Shown: positions 25,309-33,898 of the stretch, in pieces
Layout of the letters: the number at the start of each line of letters is the position of its first letter
Numbering within the stretch: position 1 is the first letter of the stretch
NCBI GenBank assembly: GCA_028824685.1
Contig: JAPPCZ010000007.1
Span: 1 to 64,000 of the forward strand
Direction of reading: 5' to 3'
DNA length: 64,000 bases
Source: Candidatus Poribacteria bacterium
GTDB taxonomy: Bacteria > Poribacteria > WGA-4E > WGA-3G
Position numbers and translations under genes: made by a program
Notes under the pieces: model-generated
Told to the model about the DNA's origin: nothing
Seen by the model: the letters and a program-made list of their open reading frames with translations, nothing else
Databases searched by the model: none

Positions 25309-25844
25309 ATCAGATTCCTTGTAGGTCGGGTAGAGCGAAGCGACACCTATAGGTGTCAATTTAGCAAGGAAAGTTTGTGCTTCTGATACACCTTTCGCCC
25401 CTCTGGGGCTTGATGAATACGGACATTATGCGGCTATACACCTTTCGCCTCTCCGAGGCTTTGGCAAATCACATCTTAGCCCCAGAGGGGCGGAATGTTT
25501 ATAGAAAACGGTCAAAAGACTATATTGAGCCCCAGCGGGGCGGAATGTGTATATTGTTATGTCGCTCCTACGGAGTTCAAGACTTTTTTGTTTTTCCATT
25601 ATTATAAACATATCGTTCCTACGGAACTTAAGAAAAAAGGTGTCGTTTTTTCTATAAACATATCGTTCCTACGGAACTAAATATGGGACAGTCTCAATCA
25701 TAGTGGGTGTTGAACATTGTTAGAAAAATATATAGATTTCCTTAAGTTGACACCCGGGGAATGCCTAATGGCATTCATACCGTTGATTTATGGGTAGAGC
25801 GAAGCGAAACCTGACAGAACGCGAAGCACCGTGGTAAATCAGAT
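25295..25844. repeat. Composite hairpin-rich repeat flanked by 21-base direct repeats
   Basis: Outer direct repeats of AAGCACCGTGGTAAATCAGA plus T lie at 25295-25315 and 25824-25844. Inside them are two copies of GGGTAGAGCGAAGCG (about 25328 and 25792). An inner element (25349-25755) has ends that read AGGTGTCAATTTAGCAAGGA and, on the other strand, GGGTGTCAACTTAAGGAAA. It carries seven short palindromes: GCCCCTCTGGGGC type at 25397, 25447, 25479 and 25529, and TCCTACGGA type at 25565, 25615 and 25665, in both orientations, several joined to TATAAACAT-like spacers. Frames across it are artefacts. A relative lies at 45125-45402. Confidence 0.85.
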
Positions 25845-25878
25845 ATAGAAAATAAGATGTAAAAGAGAGAAGTTAAAA

Positions 25879-26517
25879 TTGAAGTGCCTTCAACAACTAT
25901 CAAGGTTCATTTTATCACACTTCATTCCGCTACGCTTAAAACAGACATCACTGATCTGTGTTCTCTTTGTCTGCTGGTTTGCAATTGATTTAGATGCGAA
26001 TGCCGACAACATTTTGGCACGGTGGGATCAGCAGCTTTTTGATCGTATCTATGACGCGCCGCCGCATAGCGAACCGATGTGGACAGTTATGGAAGGAATT
26101 ACAGAGTTTGGGCATTATCGGTCAATCATGGGATTATCAATTCTGCTCATGGCGTACGGAGATGAGGACCATCGGAAAACAGGAAGACTGTTAACCTCAG
26201 CATACATCAGTGCGGGGGTGATGACATACGGGTTAAAAAGGTTGACTCGCAGGAAACGCCCCCTTGATGAAACTCTCGGGAATCCATCTCTCCCATCAGG
26301 ACATGCGGCTATTGCGTTTAGTGCGGCAACGATTTTAGGTTATCGGTATCCCAAATGGCGAATTCCGCTATACATTGGCGCGGGACTGGTAGGCTTTTCG
26401 CGTATCTATCTTGGGCGGCACTATACCTCGGATGTGTTAACGGGCGCAGTCATAGGCACCACGATGGGAGGACTCGTATGGCATAATCGCGTAACATTGT
26501 TGCAATGGGAGTTTTAG
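25879..26517 (+). CDS. PAP2-family phosphatase, membrane-bound
   Basis: A 212-residue lipid phosphatase of the PAP2 superfamily. The three signature parts are all present: KRLTRRKRP (KX6RP), PSLPSGHAA (PSGH) and SRIYLGRHYTSD (SRX5HX3D). Hydrophobic helices lie around 22-42 and near the C-terminus. These enzymes remove phosphate from phosphatidic acid or undecaprenyl pyrophosphate on the outer face of the inner membrane. The gene starts with TTG at 25879, since no ATG precedes the conserved part in frame; AGAGAAG lies just upstream. Confidence 0.88.
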   Translation: MKCLQQLSRFILSHFIPLRLKQTSLICVLFVCWFAIDLDANADNILARWDQQLFDRIYDAPPHSEPMWTVMEGITEFGHYRSIMGLSILLMAYGDEDHRKTGRLLTSAYISAGVMTYGLKRLTRRKRPLDETLGNPSLPSGHAAIAFSAATILGYRYPKWRIPLYIGAGLVGFSRIYLGRHYTSDVLTGAVIGTTMGGLVWHNRVTLLQWEF

Positions 26518-26557
26518 ACCAATACAAGCATCATTTGCGCATGTCCAAATACTGCAA

Positions 26558-27352
26558 TTATTGAAGACGTATCTCTGACAATGGGATACCGTGATTAAAC
26601 ATTTTCACGGGTGGAAGCGTCTCCTCCACTTCTGTTAATCCACACAACCAGTTCCACGTCAATTGCCCCCTATGCCGATCCCGATAAGATTCTACCTCCG
26701 TTACATACGGATGCCTTCCTTTATGTTGGTAAGGCGGAATTTCATCGGATTCACGTACCCAATCCCGTTTTGGCATAGTGTTTCGGAAATATGAAAACTT
26801 AATCATACCGCGTCTGTCGGCATTGAGTTTTGGACCTGCCTTATGCCAAATACCGTAACGTGTCATTGCAACGGTGCCGGCGGGTACAGTAAGCGATAAT
26901 TGTCCGAGAATATCACCGTAGTGTGCAATTGCCTCTCGGTCAACAAGCCGAAAGTGTGACCCTGGCAAAATCATCGTAGGTCCATCTTCAATTCTGACCT
27001 CTTTTGGATAGTAGTAGCACTGGAGATGCGTGATACCATATCCGTATTCGGTGAGTCCGTCCGAATGCCATGTTTGTCCACGGTGTGGTGCTTCAAACAG
27101 ATGATGATGTGCATTTGTCGGCACAATGAAATTCGCGCCTAACAGCGAACGCACAACACCGGCAACCTCCGGGTGAAGTAGGACGTTTCGGCGAAATTGA
27201 TCGGATTGGACAAAATCGCCCATACCGCCTCCACCAATGGATTCACATTCACGATTGTAATCCGAATCAATGATGTTTTCTAATGCGATATATCCATTAT
27301 GGATAAACTGCATGACTTGGTCATCATTTAGTGTCGGTTCTACGTTATACAT
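26558..27352 (-). CDS. Phytanoyl-CoA dioxygenase (PhyH) family protein
   Basis: A 264-residue Fe(II)/2-oxoglutarate oxygenase. The iron site is H-S-D in GQTWHSDGLTEYG and a distal His in YGIWHKAGPKLNADRRGMIK, with the following Arg as a likely 2-oxoglutarate ligand. It is cytoplasmic and diverged from the PhyH at 4671-5504. It is preceded 12 bases upstream by a 119-residue hypothetical gene on the same strand, so it is the second gene of a short operon which faces an SDR gene across a symmetrical promoter region. Substrate unknown. Confidence 0.88.
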   Translation of the reverse strand: MYNVEPTLNDDQVMQFIHNGYIALENIIDSDYNRECESIGGGGMGDFVQSDQFRRNVLLHPEVAGVVRSLLGANFIVPTNAHHHLFEAPHRGQTWHSDGLTEYGYGITHLQCYYYPKEVRIEDGPTMILPGSHFRLVDREAIAHYGDILGQLSLTVPAGTVAMTRYGIWHKAGPKLNADRRGMIKFSYFRNTMPKRDWVRESDEIPPYQHKGRHPYVTEVESYRDRHRGQLTWNWLCGLTEVEETLPPVKMFNHGIPLSEIRLQ

Positions 27353-27364
27353 TTGTGTTATTCC

Positions 27365-27724
27365 TTATACGATTTTCTCTAAAATAAATTCAAAACTAAG
27401 ATACGCGTTTTCAACTTCTGAGAAGTTGTGGAGTTCGGGGCGTGGAAATTGCACAATTCGCCACCCATCACGAACTGCGTCAAGTACTGAACCGTAAGGC
27501 GGATCTTGTGACGGCAGCGCTGGATCGTCAGGTGCTGTTGGGTCATATAACGCCCATGCGCCAAGCGGCGAACGCAAATTGGTCGATTTGGAATAGAGGT
27601 ATAGGACACTCTGTTTTTCTGAATTCAACGCTGCTTTTATCCCATGCAAATCTTCCGCTGTCAGTTCACCTGCGTTGAGTTTTTCGGTGCAGTCGTTAAG
27701 CCACTCTTTTATTGCTGATTTCAC
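27365..27724 (-). CDS. Hypothetical protein, 119 residues, co-transcribed with PhyH
   Basis: Not recognised. A short helical N-terminus (IKEWLNDCTEKLNAGELTAEDLHGIKAAL) is followed by a compact part with GAWALYDPTAPDDPALPSQD and DAVRDGWRIVQFPRPEL, ending in an amphipathic strand (AYLSFEFILEKIV). The GTG at 27724 is chosen because GGGAG lies nine bases upstream; a TTG at 27742 would add six residues. It starts about 60 bases from a symmetrical -10-like palindrome shared with the divergent SDR gene. Confidence 0.65.
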   Translation of the reverse strand: MKSAIKEWLNDCTEKLNAGELTAEDLHGIKAALNSEKQSVLYLYSKSTNLRSPLGAWALYDPTAPDDPALPSQDPPYGSVLDAVRDGWRIVQFPRPELHNFSEVENAYLSFEFILEKIV

Positions 27725-27755
27725 GCAAAGGTCTCCCTTCAATTAAGTTTTTACA

Positions 27756-27786
27756 TTATAGCATATTAATGAAAAATATGCTATAA
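27756..27786. promoter_or_regulatory. Symmetrical divergent promoter/operator
   Basis: A perfect inverted repeat, TTATAGCATATT-N7-AATATGCTATAA, lies midway between the hypothetical/PhyH operon and the SDR gene. Each outer edge contains TATAAT in the direction of the gene it faces (27782-27787 plus; 27760-27755 minus). The -35 regions are poor, which is common when an activator or repressor binds between the -10 boxes. Confidence 0.5.
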
Positions 27787-27825
27787 TAGTTGAGAGTTTG
27801 CGAATTACTAAGAAAGGAATTGATT

Positions 27826-28656
27826 ATGAGGTTGGAAGGAAAAGTAGCGATTGTCGCTGGTGCTGCATGGGGTGGTATCGGGGCGGCAACCGCTTACAGA
27901 TTTGGTTGCGAAGGTGCTAAAGTAGTTGTCAACACGCGCCGCCGAGAAGGAAAACTTGCTGAAACCGTCCAACGCATACAAGATGCTGGTGGTGAAGCAG
28001 TTGCTGTGATGGGTGATGTTGCTGATGAAAAGACGTGGCAAACGCTTGTTGAAACAGCATTAACAAATTACGGAAAAATTACAACACTGGTCCATAACGC
28101 CGCACACTCATATACCAAAAAAGCGATTGAATTTACATCAGAAGAATGGAACGAAAGCCTTGGCGTAACACTTGGCGGTCCATGGCTCGGTGCAAAATAT
28201 TGTATCCCTGAGATGATTAAAAACGGCGGCGGCACCTTAGTGTTTATTTCAACCGTCAATGCTACAATTACAAACCCAGGTTTCGGGCTTTACGGTGCGG
28301 GAAAAGGTGGGTTAAACGCCTTGACGCGAAGCATTGCGCTTGATTACGGCAGAGAAGGCATTCGAGCAAACGCTATTGCCCCTGGCCAAATTGTTGGTGA
28401 ACGCGGTGAAGCATCGCTCGCAGCGGACGCGCTTGAGGAGCAAGCCTCGCGTGATTGTTATCCGATAGGACGTTACGGCAAACCTGAAGACATCGCGAAT
28501 GTAGCACTCTTTTTAGCATCCGATGAAGCAGATTTCGTTACCGGTATCGTATTGACTGCAGACGGTGGTCTAACACTCCAGTCACCAGAGGCACTTGTGC
28601 GTCCCTCTTTCCGTTTAAGATGGAGAGACGACATTCTGGTGCCGCAATCAAAATAG
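27826..28656 (+). CDS. Short-chain dehydrogenase/reductase (SDR)
   Basis: A 276-residue classical SDR. The Rossmann start is GKVAIVAGAAWGGIGAATA (a GX3GxG variant with Trp), the active-site Tyr-Lys lie in YGAGKGGLNALTRSIALDYG, and IRANAIAPGQIVGERG plus the C-terminal DFVTGIVLTADGGLTL complete the pattern. AAAGGA eight bases before the ATG fixes the start; a longer frame from 27790 would overlap the promoter region. It probably oxidises or reduces a sugar or small alcohol with NAD(P). It is divergent from a PhyH operon, which may serve the same catabolic route (inference). Confidence 0.9.
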   Translation: MRLEGKVAIVAGAAWGGIGAATAYRFGCEGAKVVVNTRRREGKLAETVQRIQDAGGEAVAVMGDVADEKTWQTLVETALTNYGKITTLVHNAAHSYTKKAIEFTSEEWNESLGVTLGGPWLGAKYCIPEMIKNGGGTLVFISTVNATITNPGFGLYGAGKGGLNALTRSIALDYGREGIRANAIAPGQIVGERGEASLAADALEEQASRDCYPIGRYGKPEDIANVALFLASDEADFVTGIVLTADGGLTLQSPEALVRPSFRLRWRDDILVPQSK

Positions 28657-28790
28657 GATTTGTTAGTTGAATTCATACATTCTTCAGCAAACACTCGCAA
28701 CAAATAGACAGATAGGTCTCCGTACTAACTGGTTTCCTTGATCAAATAGAGGCAATATTAGAACCCATTTGTCATTAAAGGAGATAAAAA

Positions 28791-29534
28791 ATGTGTGGAC
28801 GATTTACCTTTACAAGCGACACTACACTATTAGGACAAATTTTTCGCGGCTGTGAATTACCAACAAATATTTCTCCGAGATACAACATCACACCAACACA
28901 GGATGTGGCTGTCATTGCCAACACGCAGAATGATGACGAATCTGATGGAGATGGGAAAAAAGTTGAATTCTTCCATTGGGGACTTATTCCATCTTGGGCA
29001 AAAGACCCTAAAATCGGAAGTAGGATGATAAATGCACGTTCAGAAACGCTAACAGAAAAACCGTCCTTCCGAAGTGCCTACAAACGCAGACGATGTCTCA
29101 TTTTGGCGGATGGCTATTATGAATGGCAAGAGGTCCTCGGCACCAAACTCAAACAACCGGTCTACATCCGTCTCAAATCGCAGAATCCATTTGCATTCGC
29201 TGGGTTATGGGAAGAATGGAGCGCAAATTATATGGAAAAACCGCTTCGATCCTGCACTATCATTACATGTCCACCCAATCCCATGTTGGAGGAAATTCAC
29301 CACAGGATGCCTGTAATTTTACCACAAGAGGCGTATGCACAATGGCTCTCCCCTGATGAACAATCGGCAGAGACACTGCAACCGCTCCTCACCCCTTATC
29401 CGGGTGAAGAGATGGAAGCATATCCTGTATCAAGACTCGTTAATCGTCCGACAAATGATTCTCCAGAGTGTATTGCGCCAATATCGGATGTGAATGGAAG
29501 TAGCGAACAGAAATTAGATGGAACTCTATTTTAA
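28791..29534 (+). CDS. SOS-response-associated peptidase/DNA-crosslink protein (SRAP, YedK/HMCES type)
   Basis: A 247-residue SRAP protein. The catalytic Cys2 in MCGRFTF, the Asn in INARSETLTEKPSFR, the Glu in ADGYYEWQ and the His in HHRMPVILP are all present, so the protein should form a stable thiazolidine crosslink with abasic sites in single-stranded DNA, as shown for YedK and HMCES. AAGGAG before the ATG supports the start. No lexA or other SOS gene is adjacent, and no SOS box is evident. Confidence 0.93.
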   Translation: MCGRFTFTSDTTLLGQIFRGCELPTNISPRYNITPTQDVAVIANTQNDDESDGDGKKVEFFHWGLIPSWAKDPKIGSRMINARSETLTEKPSFRSAYKRRRCLILADGYYEWQEVLGTKLKQPVYIRLKSQNPFAFAGLWEEWSANYMEKPLRSCTIITCPPNPMLEEIHHRMPVILPQEAYAQWLSPDEQSAETLQPLLTPYPGEEMEAYPVSRLVNRPTNDSPECIAPISDVNGSSEQKLDGTLF

Positions 29535-29578
29535 TTTTCTGACAAATTTTGAAAACATTATTTTATTAGGAAGGATTC

Positions 29579-30562
29579 ATGTCAAAACCAACCAAAGAGC
29601 AGATGCTCTTTATGTATCGCAAAATGGTAGAGATTCGCCAATTCGAAGAAGCCGCCGGAACACTATATCAAAGTGGGCAACTCCCAGGGTTTCTGCACCT
29701 CTACATTGGTGAAGAGGCTACAGCAGTAGGTGTCTGTGCACACTTAGAAGATGATGATTATATCACCAGTACGCATCGTGGTCACGGACATCTCATAGCG
29801 AAAGGTGGCAAACGCGACCGCATGATGGCAGAATTATTTGCCCGCACGACTGGGTATTGCAAAGGCAAAGGTGGTTCGATGCACATTGCCGATAAAGAGA
29901 CCGGTATTCTGGGTGCAAACGGTGTTGTTGGTGCGGGGATTCCACTCGCAGCTGGTGCTGCACTCTCTGCAAAATACCGTGGCACGCAGCAAATTGCTGT
30001 ATCCTTCTTCGGTGACGGTGCTACAAATCAAGGCGTGTTCCATGAAACGCTCAACCTTGCCGCTGTATGGGAATTGCCTGTTGTTTTTGTCTGTGAAAAC
30101 AACCGATTCGGGATGGGAACGCCACAACATGAACATCAACGGGTAGAGGATATTGCTGTCCGTGCTCCTGCCTACGACATACCGGGCGTTACCGTTGATG
30201 GGAACGATGTTCTGAAGGTTTTTGCTGCGGCGGACGCAGCCGTCATACGTGCGCGTGAAGGTGGCGGACCGACACTCCTCAATTGTGATACCTACCGCTT
30301 CCGGGGACATCATATTGGGGATCCAGGAACATCTTATCGTGACCGTGAAGAGGTTCAAGAGCAGGAACGCCAACGCGATCCCATCCGAAGACTCGCTCAG
30401 GTACTCACTGAAGCAGAAGGTGTGAGTGAAGAGGAACTTGATGCACTTGAAGCAGAACTCGCAAGAGAACTTGAGGAAGCGTTAGAGTTTGCAAAAAACA
30501 GTCCCGAACCACTTCCTGAAGATGCTCTGGATGATGTTTATGCTGGCACCATTCAACCGTGA
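29579..30562 (+). CDS. Thiamine-diphosphate dehydrogenase E1 alpha subunit (pyruvate/acetoin type)
   Basis: A 327-residue E1-alpha. The TPP-binding motif is GDGATNQGVFHETLNLAAVWELP..CENN, and RGHGHLIAKGG, KGKGGSMHI and the RFRGHHIGDPGTSYR loop match pyruvate or acetoin dehydrogenase alpha chains. The C-terminus has an extra acidic helix (EAEGVSEEELDALEAELARE). The partner E1-beta, E2 and E3 genes are absent on both sides: a nucleotidyltransferase gene follows. AGGAAGG lies shortly before the ATG. The beta chain must lie elsewhere in the genome if the enzyme is active. Confidence 0.9.
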   Translation: MSKPTKEQMLFMYRKMVEIRQFEEAAGTLYQSGQLPGFLHLYIGEEATAVGVCAHLEDDDYITSTHRGHGHLIAKGGKRDRMMAELFARTTGYCKGKGGSMHIADKETGILGANGVVGAGIPLAAGAALSAKYRGTQQIAVSFFGDGATNQGVFHETLNLAAVWELPVVFVCENNRFGMGTPQHEHQRVEDIAVRAPAYDIPGVTVDGNDVLKVFAAADAAVIRAREGGGPTLLNCDTYRFRGHHIGDPGTSYRDREEVQEQERQRDPIRRLAQVLTEAEGVSEEELDALEAELARELEEALEFAKNSPEPLPEDALDDVYAGTIQP

Positions 30563-30649
30563 TTGCGAAATCCCAGAAATATAGACGAGATTTGAAATTT
30601 CGCCAACCGCAGTGCATCAACAATTTGGTGAAAACACGGAGATTTTAAA

Positions 30650-31585
30650 GTGTCCAACACAACTACAGCAACAGAAATGTCTCCATCCGAACTTGCGGAA
30701 TGCAGAGAAAACCTCAAACGACAGTGGGAAAACCGACAAGTTGACGAAGAATTGCTAAAACGCGCATGGGCGGTTGCACACCGTCTTGCTGCGACACTTT
30801 ACCAAGATTATGGCGCGTCTAAAGTTGCTGTCTTCGGCTCTCTTGCTGAACAGGAACGTTTCACTAAATACTCCGATATTGATATAGTTGTATGGGGTGT
30901 CTCATATAACAGATGTCTTGATGCGCTTTGGGAAACAGAGGATTTGGGTTCTGAATTTAAAATAGATATCATCAATTTCAAAACCATTAACAGGTCATTT
31001 CGTGATAGGATTCTTAGCCAAGCCATTCTAATTGATAGAGGTGAAACAGACGCGCCTAAAATTATCAGGGAAACGAGTAGTAGTGCAGACACTGAAACCA
31101 GAGAAATTGACGAAGTGAATCGAGAGAAATTGATTCAACGAATTTTTGATGAACGGACGAAAATAGAGCGAACCGTCCGGGGCATCACGAACGCGTTACA
31201 AGATATTAATGTCGTTGCTGAAAATCATAGAAAATATGTAGAGAAAACGATAGCCTCTGATCTTGCTGAAATCTACAGAGGTATTGAGAAAATTTTTGAG
31301 CGAATTGCTCGTGAAGTAGATATGCACATGCCAAGTGGGAGTATGTGGCATAACAATTTGCTTGCACAAATGGCAGAACACCGTGAAAAGCGACCACCCG
31401 TAATTACTCCAAGGACCTCCCGTCGATTAAGACGGCTTTTAAAGTTCCGACACCGTATAAATAACATCTATCGGTACGAATTAATTTATGAAAAAGCCGA
31501 GAAACATGCAAAGCGGGTGGGTAAACTTTTTGATAATGTCTCTGAAGAACTGGATACGTTCGCCGCTTTTTTGCGCGAGACATAA
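30650..31585 (+). CDS. Fused MNT nucleotidyltransferase-HepT (HEPN)-like protein
   Basis: A 311-residue protein in two parts. Residues about 40-130 form a minimal nucleotidyltransferase: Gly63-Ser64 in VAVFGSLAEQE and Asp76/Asp78 in YSDIDIVV. Residues about 175-311 resemble HepT: a long four-helix pattern with FRHRINNIYRYEL, where the HEPN RX4HXY motif would lie, but reading Arg267-x4-Asn272-x-Tyr274. In the known MNT-HepT system the two are separate genes: HepT is an RNase toxin, and MNT blocks it by adding AMP to the motif Tyr. Here both are in one chain, the Tyr is kept and the catalytic His is Asn, so RNase activity is doubtful. GTG start with GGAGA upstream. Its stop lies six bases before a membrane protein gene. 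Confidence 0.75.
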   Translation: MSNTTTATEMSPSELAECRENLKRQWENRQVDEELLKRAWAVAHRLAATLYQDYGASKVAVFGSLAEQERFTKYSDIDIVVWGVSYNRCLDALWETEDLGSEFKIDIINFKTINRSFRDRILSQAILIDRGETDAPKIIRETSSSADTETREIDEVNREKLIQRIFDERTKIERTVRGITNALQDINVVAENHRKYVEKTIASDLAEIYRGIEKIFERIAREVDMHMPSGSMWHNNLLAQMAEHREKRPPVITPRTSRRLRRLLKFRHRINNIYRYELIYEKAEKHAKRVGKLFDNVSEELDTFAAFLRET

Positions 31586-31591
31586 GGTAAC

Positions 31592-33535
31592 ATGAAAGAA
31601 GATGAACGCCCGAAATTGAACGGAGTCACATGGAAATCTGTCGTTATAACACTTGTATTGATTCCGTTTAATTTCTACTGGATCATCGCCGGTGAAGTTG
31701 GTCTTGTCGGTTATGCCCTAAATACCTACGCTGTCCCGTTTTACAACGTTGTTTTCGTTGTTTTCGCATTTACCCTAATCAATCTTGTAGTTCGATATAC
31801 GTCCCGCATCCGTCTGCTCACCGATGCAGAACTCCTCACCATCTATATTCTGCTAAGCACTGCATGTGCTTTCCCCTCCATAACCTTAATGACGATCCTC
31901 GTCACGACCGTCGGACACGCCTTCTGGTTTGCAACCCCTGAAAACGAATGGAAACAACTCTTTTGGGATTACCTGCCCAGATGGCTTCTTGTAGACGACC
32001 CGAAAGCACTCTCAGGCTACTATACTGGCGAATCCAATCTTTCAACATTGGAGATTATTAGCGCGTGGATAGTGCCAATTCTATCTTGGACGCTGTTTAT
32101 AACTGCACTTATCCTTGTGATGTTGTGTATCAACGTTATCTTACGGAAACAGTGGGTAGAGCGCGAACGACTCGCATATCCCATTACACAGATCGCATTT
32201 CATGTTACACATAACACGAAATCTCTGTTCTCACACCGCATCATGTGGATCGGTTTTGGGATAGCAGCATCCATCGCAATTCTCAACGGTTTCAGTTTTC
32301 TGTACCCGACAATACCTTCGCTACCGATAAAGCGCATTGGCGGGTGGCGTGGATTTGGACATCTGTTCACAGAAAAGCCGTGGAACGCCATCGGCGGCAT
32401 CAGTATGTCTTACTATCCGTTCGTTATCGGCTTAGGATTGTTGATGCCGCTTGACCTTTCGTTTTCCAGTTGGTTTTTCTTCTTTTTTTATAAAGCACAA
32501 TTAGTATTCTCAAGTGCCGTTGGATTGTCCAGTCTCCCTGGATTCCCATATATTGATAGACAATGTTTCGGTGCTGCTATCGGCATTTTCATCTCCGTGT
32601 TAGTATTGAACCTGTGCCATTTTCGGGGTGTATTCCGCATTGCGCGGCATCACACAGGTGAAGATTCTCGCGAACCGATTTCATACAGACTTGCACTGTG
32701 GGGTATTGTTGGTGGACTCGCCATCCTTTTTATCTTTTCCAAACGTATTGGCATGTCGCTATGGCTTATCCCTTTGTTTTTTGCTATCTATTTTATCATC
32801 GTTTTCGTATTGACACGGATGCGTGCTGAGCAAGGATTTCCCGTGCATGCGATGGAAAACATGCCGAATCATCATATCCTCATTGATAGCTTCGGCACAC
32901 GCATGTTAGGCACAAATAATCTTGTCGCCATGACGCTTTTCCGTTGGTTCAATCGGAGTTATACCAGCAATCCAATGCCTCATCAGTTAGAAGGATTTAA
33001 ACTATCGGAACGTTCCGCTATTGCACCGAGGCGATTGTTCTTCGCGCTACTTGGTGTTTCGGCATTCGCCGCAATCATGGTATTCGGTATTATTCTCTAT
33101 CTCTATTACACGTATGGTGCTTTGAATATGAGTGGGAGCAGCAGTTGGAACATAGGTTTCGGTGAACGTGTGTTCAGCGGACTGCAACGGTGGCTTTATT
33201 ATCCTACCGAACCGAATTTCTATGCAACTGGTGGCATCGTTTTTGGTTTACTCTTTTCGACATGTCTGATGTTTATGCGGGCGCGGTTCTTCTGGTGGCC
33301 CTTCCATCCGATTGGGTTTGTCGTCTCAAGCGATTGGGGTATGCGGTATTTGTGGAGTTGTATGTTGGTAAGCTCAATCGTGAAGTGGTCTGTCTTGAAA
33401 ATCGGTGGTCCGCGGGCATCTCAGCAACTGGTGATGTTTGCTGTTGGGTTGATGTTAGGCGATTTCACTGTCGGTGGTATTTGGAGTCTTATTAGCGTTG
33501 TGACGCAGCAGCCGATGTATAATTTTTGGCCTTAG
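31592..33535 (+). CDS. Large polytopic membrane protein, DUF6785-like
   Basis: A 647-residue membrane protein, paralogous to the one at 9830-11740. Shared blocks are FWFATPENEWKQLFWDYLPRW, LRKQWVERERLAYPIT, GFKLSERSAI and RARFFWWPFHPIGFVVSSDW. It has about 12-14 membrane segments. The conserved patches face the ends of helices, as expected for a transporter-like protein, but the function of the family is unknown. AAGGTAAC lies before the ATG. It directly follows the fused MNT-HepT gene (six bases), so the two may be co-transcribed. No sulfatase gene is adjacent to this copy. Confidence 0.78.
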   Translation: MKEDERPKLNGVTWKSVVITLVLIPFNFYWIIAGEVGLVGYALNTYAVPFYNVVFVVFAFTLINLVVRYTSRIRLLTDAELLTIYILLSTACAFPSITLMTILVTTVGHAFWFATPENEWKQLFWDYLPRWLLVDDPKALSGYYTGESNLSTLEIISAWIVPILSWTLFITALILVMLCINVILRKQWVERERLAYPITQIAFHVTHNTKSLFSHRIMWIGFGIAASIAILNGFSFLYPTIPSLPIKRIGGWRGFGHLFTEKPWNAIGGISMSYYPFVIGLGLLMPLDLSFSSWFFFFFYKAQLVFSSAVGLSSLPGFPYIDRQCFGAAIGIFISVLVLNLCHFRGVFRIARHHTGEDSREPISYRLALWGIVGGLAILFIFSKRIGMSLWLIPLFFAIYFIIVFVLTRMRAEQGFPVHAMENMPNHHILIDSFGTRMLGTNNLVAMTLFRWFNRSYTSNPMPHQLEGFKLSERSAIAPRRLFFALLGVSAFAAIMVFGIILYLYYTYGALNMSGSSSWNIGFGERVFSGLQRWLYYPTEPNFYATGGIVFGLLFSTCLMFMRARFFWWPFHPIGFVVSSDWGMRYLWSCMLVSSIVKWSVLKIGGPRASQQLVMFAVGLMLGDFTVGGIWSLISVVTQQPMYNFWP

Positions 33536-33657
33536 GAAAAAACACGTGCCTCACAGCCATTCTGATTTAGAGCTTTAGAGCGTTTTTATTTCAGCAACCG
33601 TAAGAAATGTGTTATAATCTTCTTGATTAACAATGAACCAGAAAAGAGAACCAATTC

Positions 33658-33870
33658 TTGCAATTCGGATTATGTCTTAATAACGAAGGATACGCTGCCT
33701 CTCTTGAAGTTAGGAAAGTATATCGCGTTGTTCCTGATGATAAAGCAGCGGTTCACGGTTATATTTGTGTAATAGACGAAAGCGGTGAGGATTATGCTTA
33801 TACAAACGTGAATTCGGAAAAAAGCAAGAATTTATGGTGTAAAGAGAACCCCTTTAGTATAATGAAGTAA
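33658..33870 (+). CDS. Small conserved protein, 3' end probably replaced by IS982 insertion
   Basis: About 70 residues from a TTG at 33658. The core QFGLCLNNEGYAASLEVRKV and YICVIDESGEDYAY matches a widespread family of about 65-75-residue bacterial proteins of unknown role, as I remember it. In that family the end after DESGEDY is a short Tyr/Phe-rich tail. Here it becomes NVNSEKSKNLWCKENPFSIMK, which lies in the leader of the IS982 element and so is probably foreign. An ATG at 33633 opens only a 15-codon frame that is not in register. Confidence 0.55.
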   Translation: MQFGLCLNNEGYAASLEVRKVYRVVPDDKAAVHGYICVIDESGEDYAYTNVNSEKSKNLWCKENPFSIMK

Positions 33871-33898
33871 TCCATACTTTCATCAAAGGAGTTCTCTG

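Noticed and set aside
25377..25680. CRISPR array candidate or small genes in the hairpin-rich region
   Set aside because: Repeat units are short palindromes of differing sequence in both orientations with irregular spacing, no cas genes are near, and the open frames follow the palindromes.
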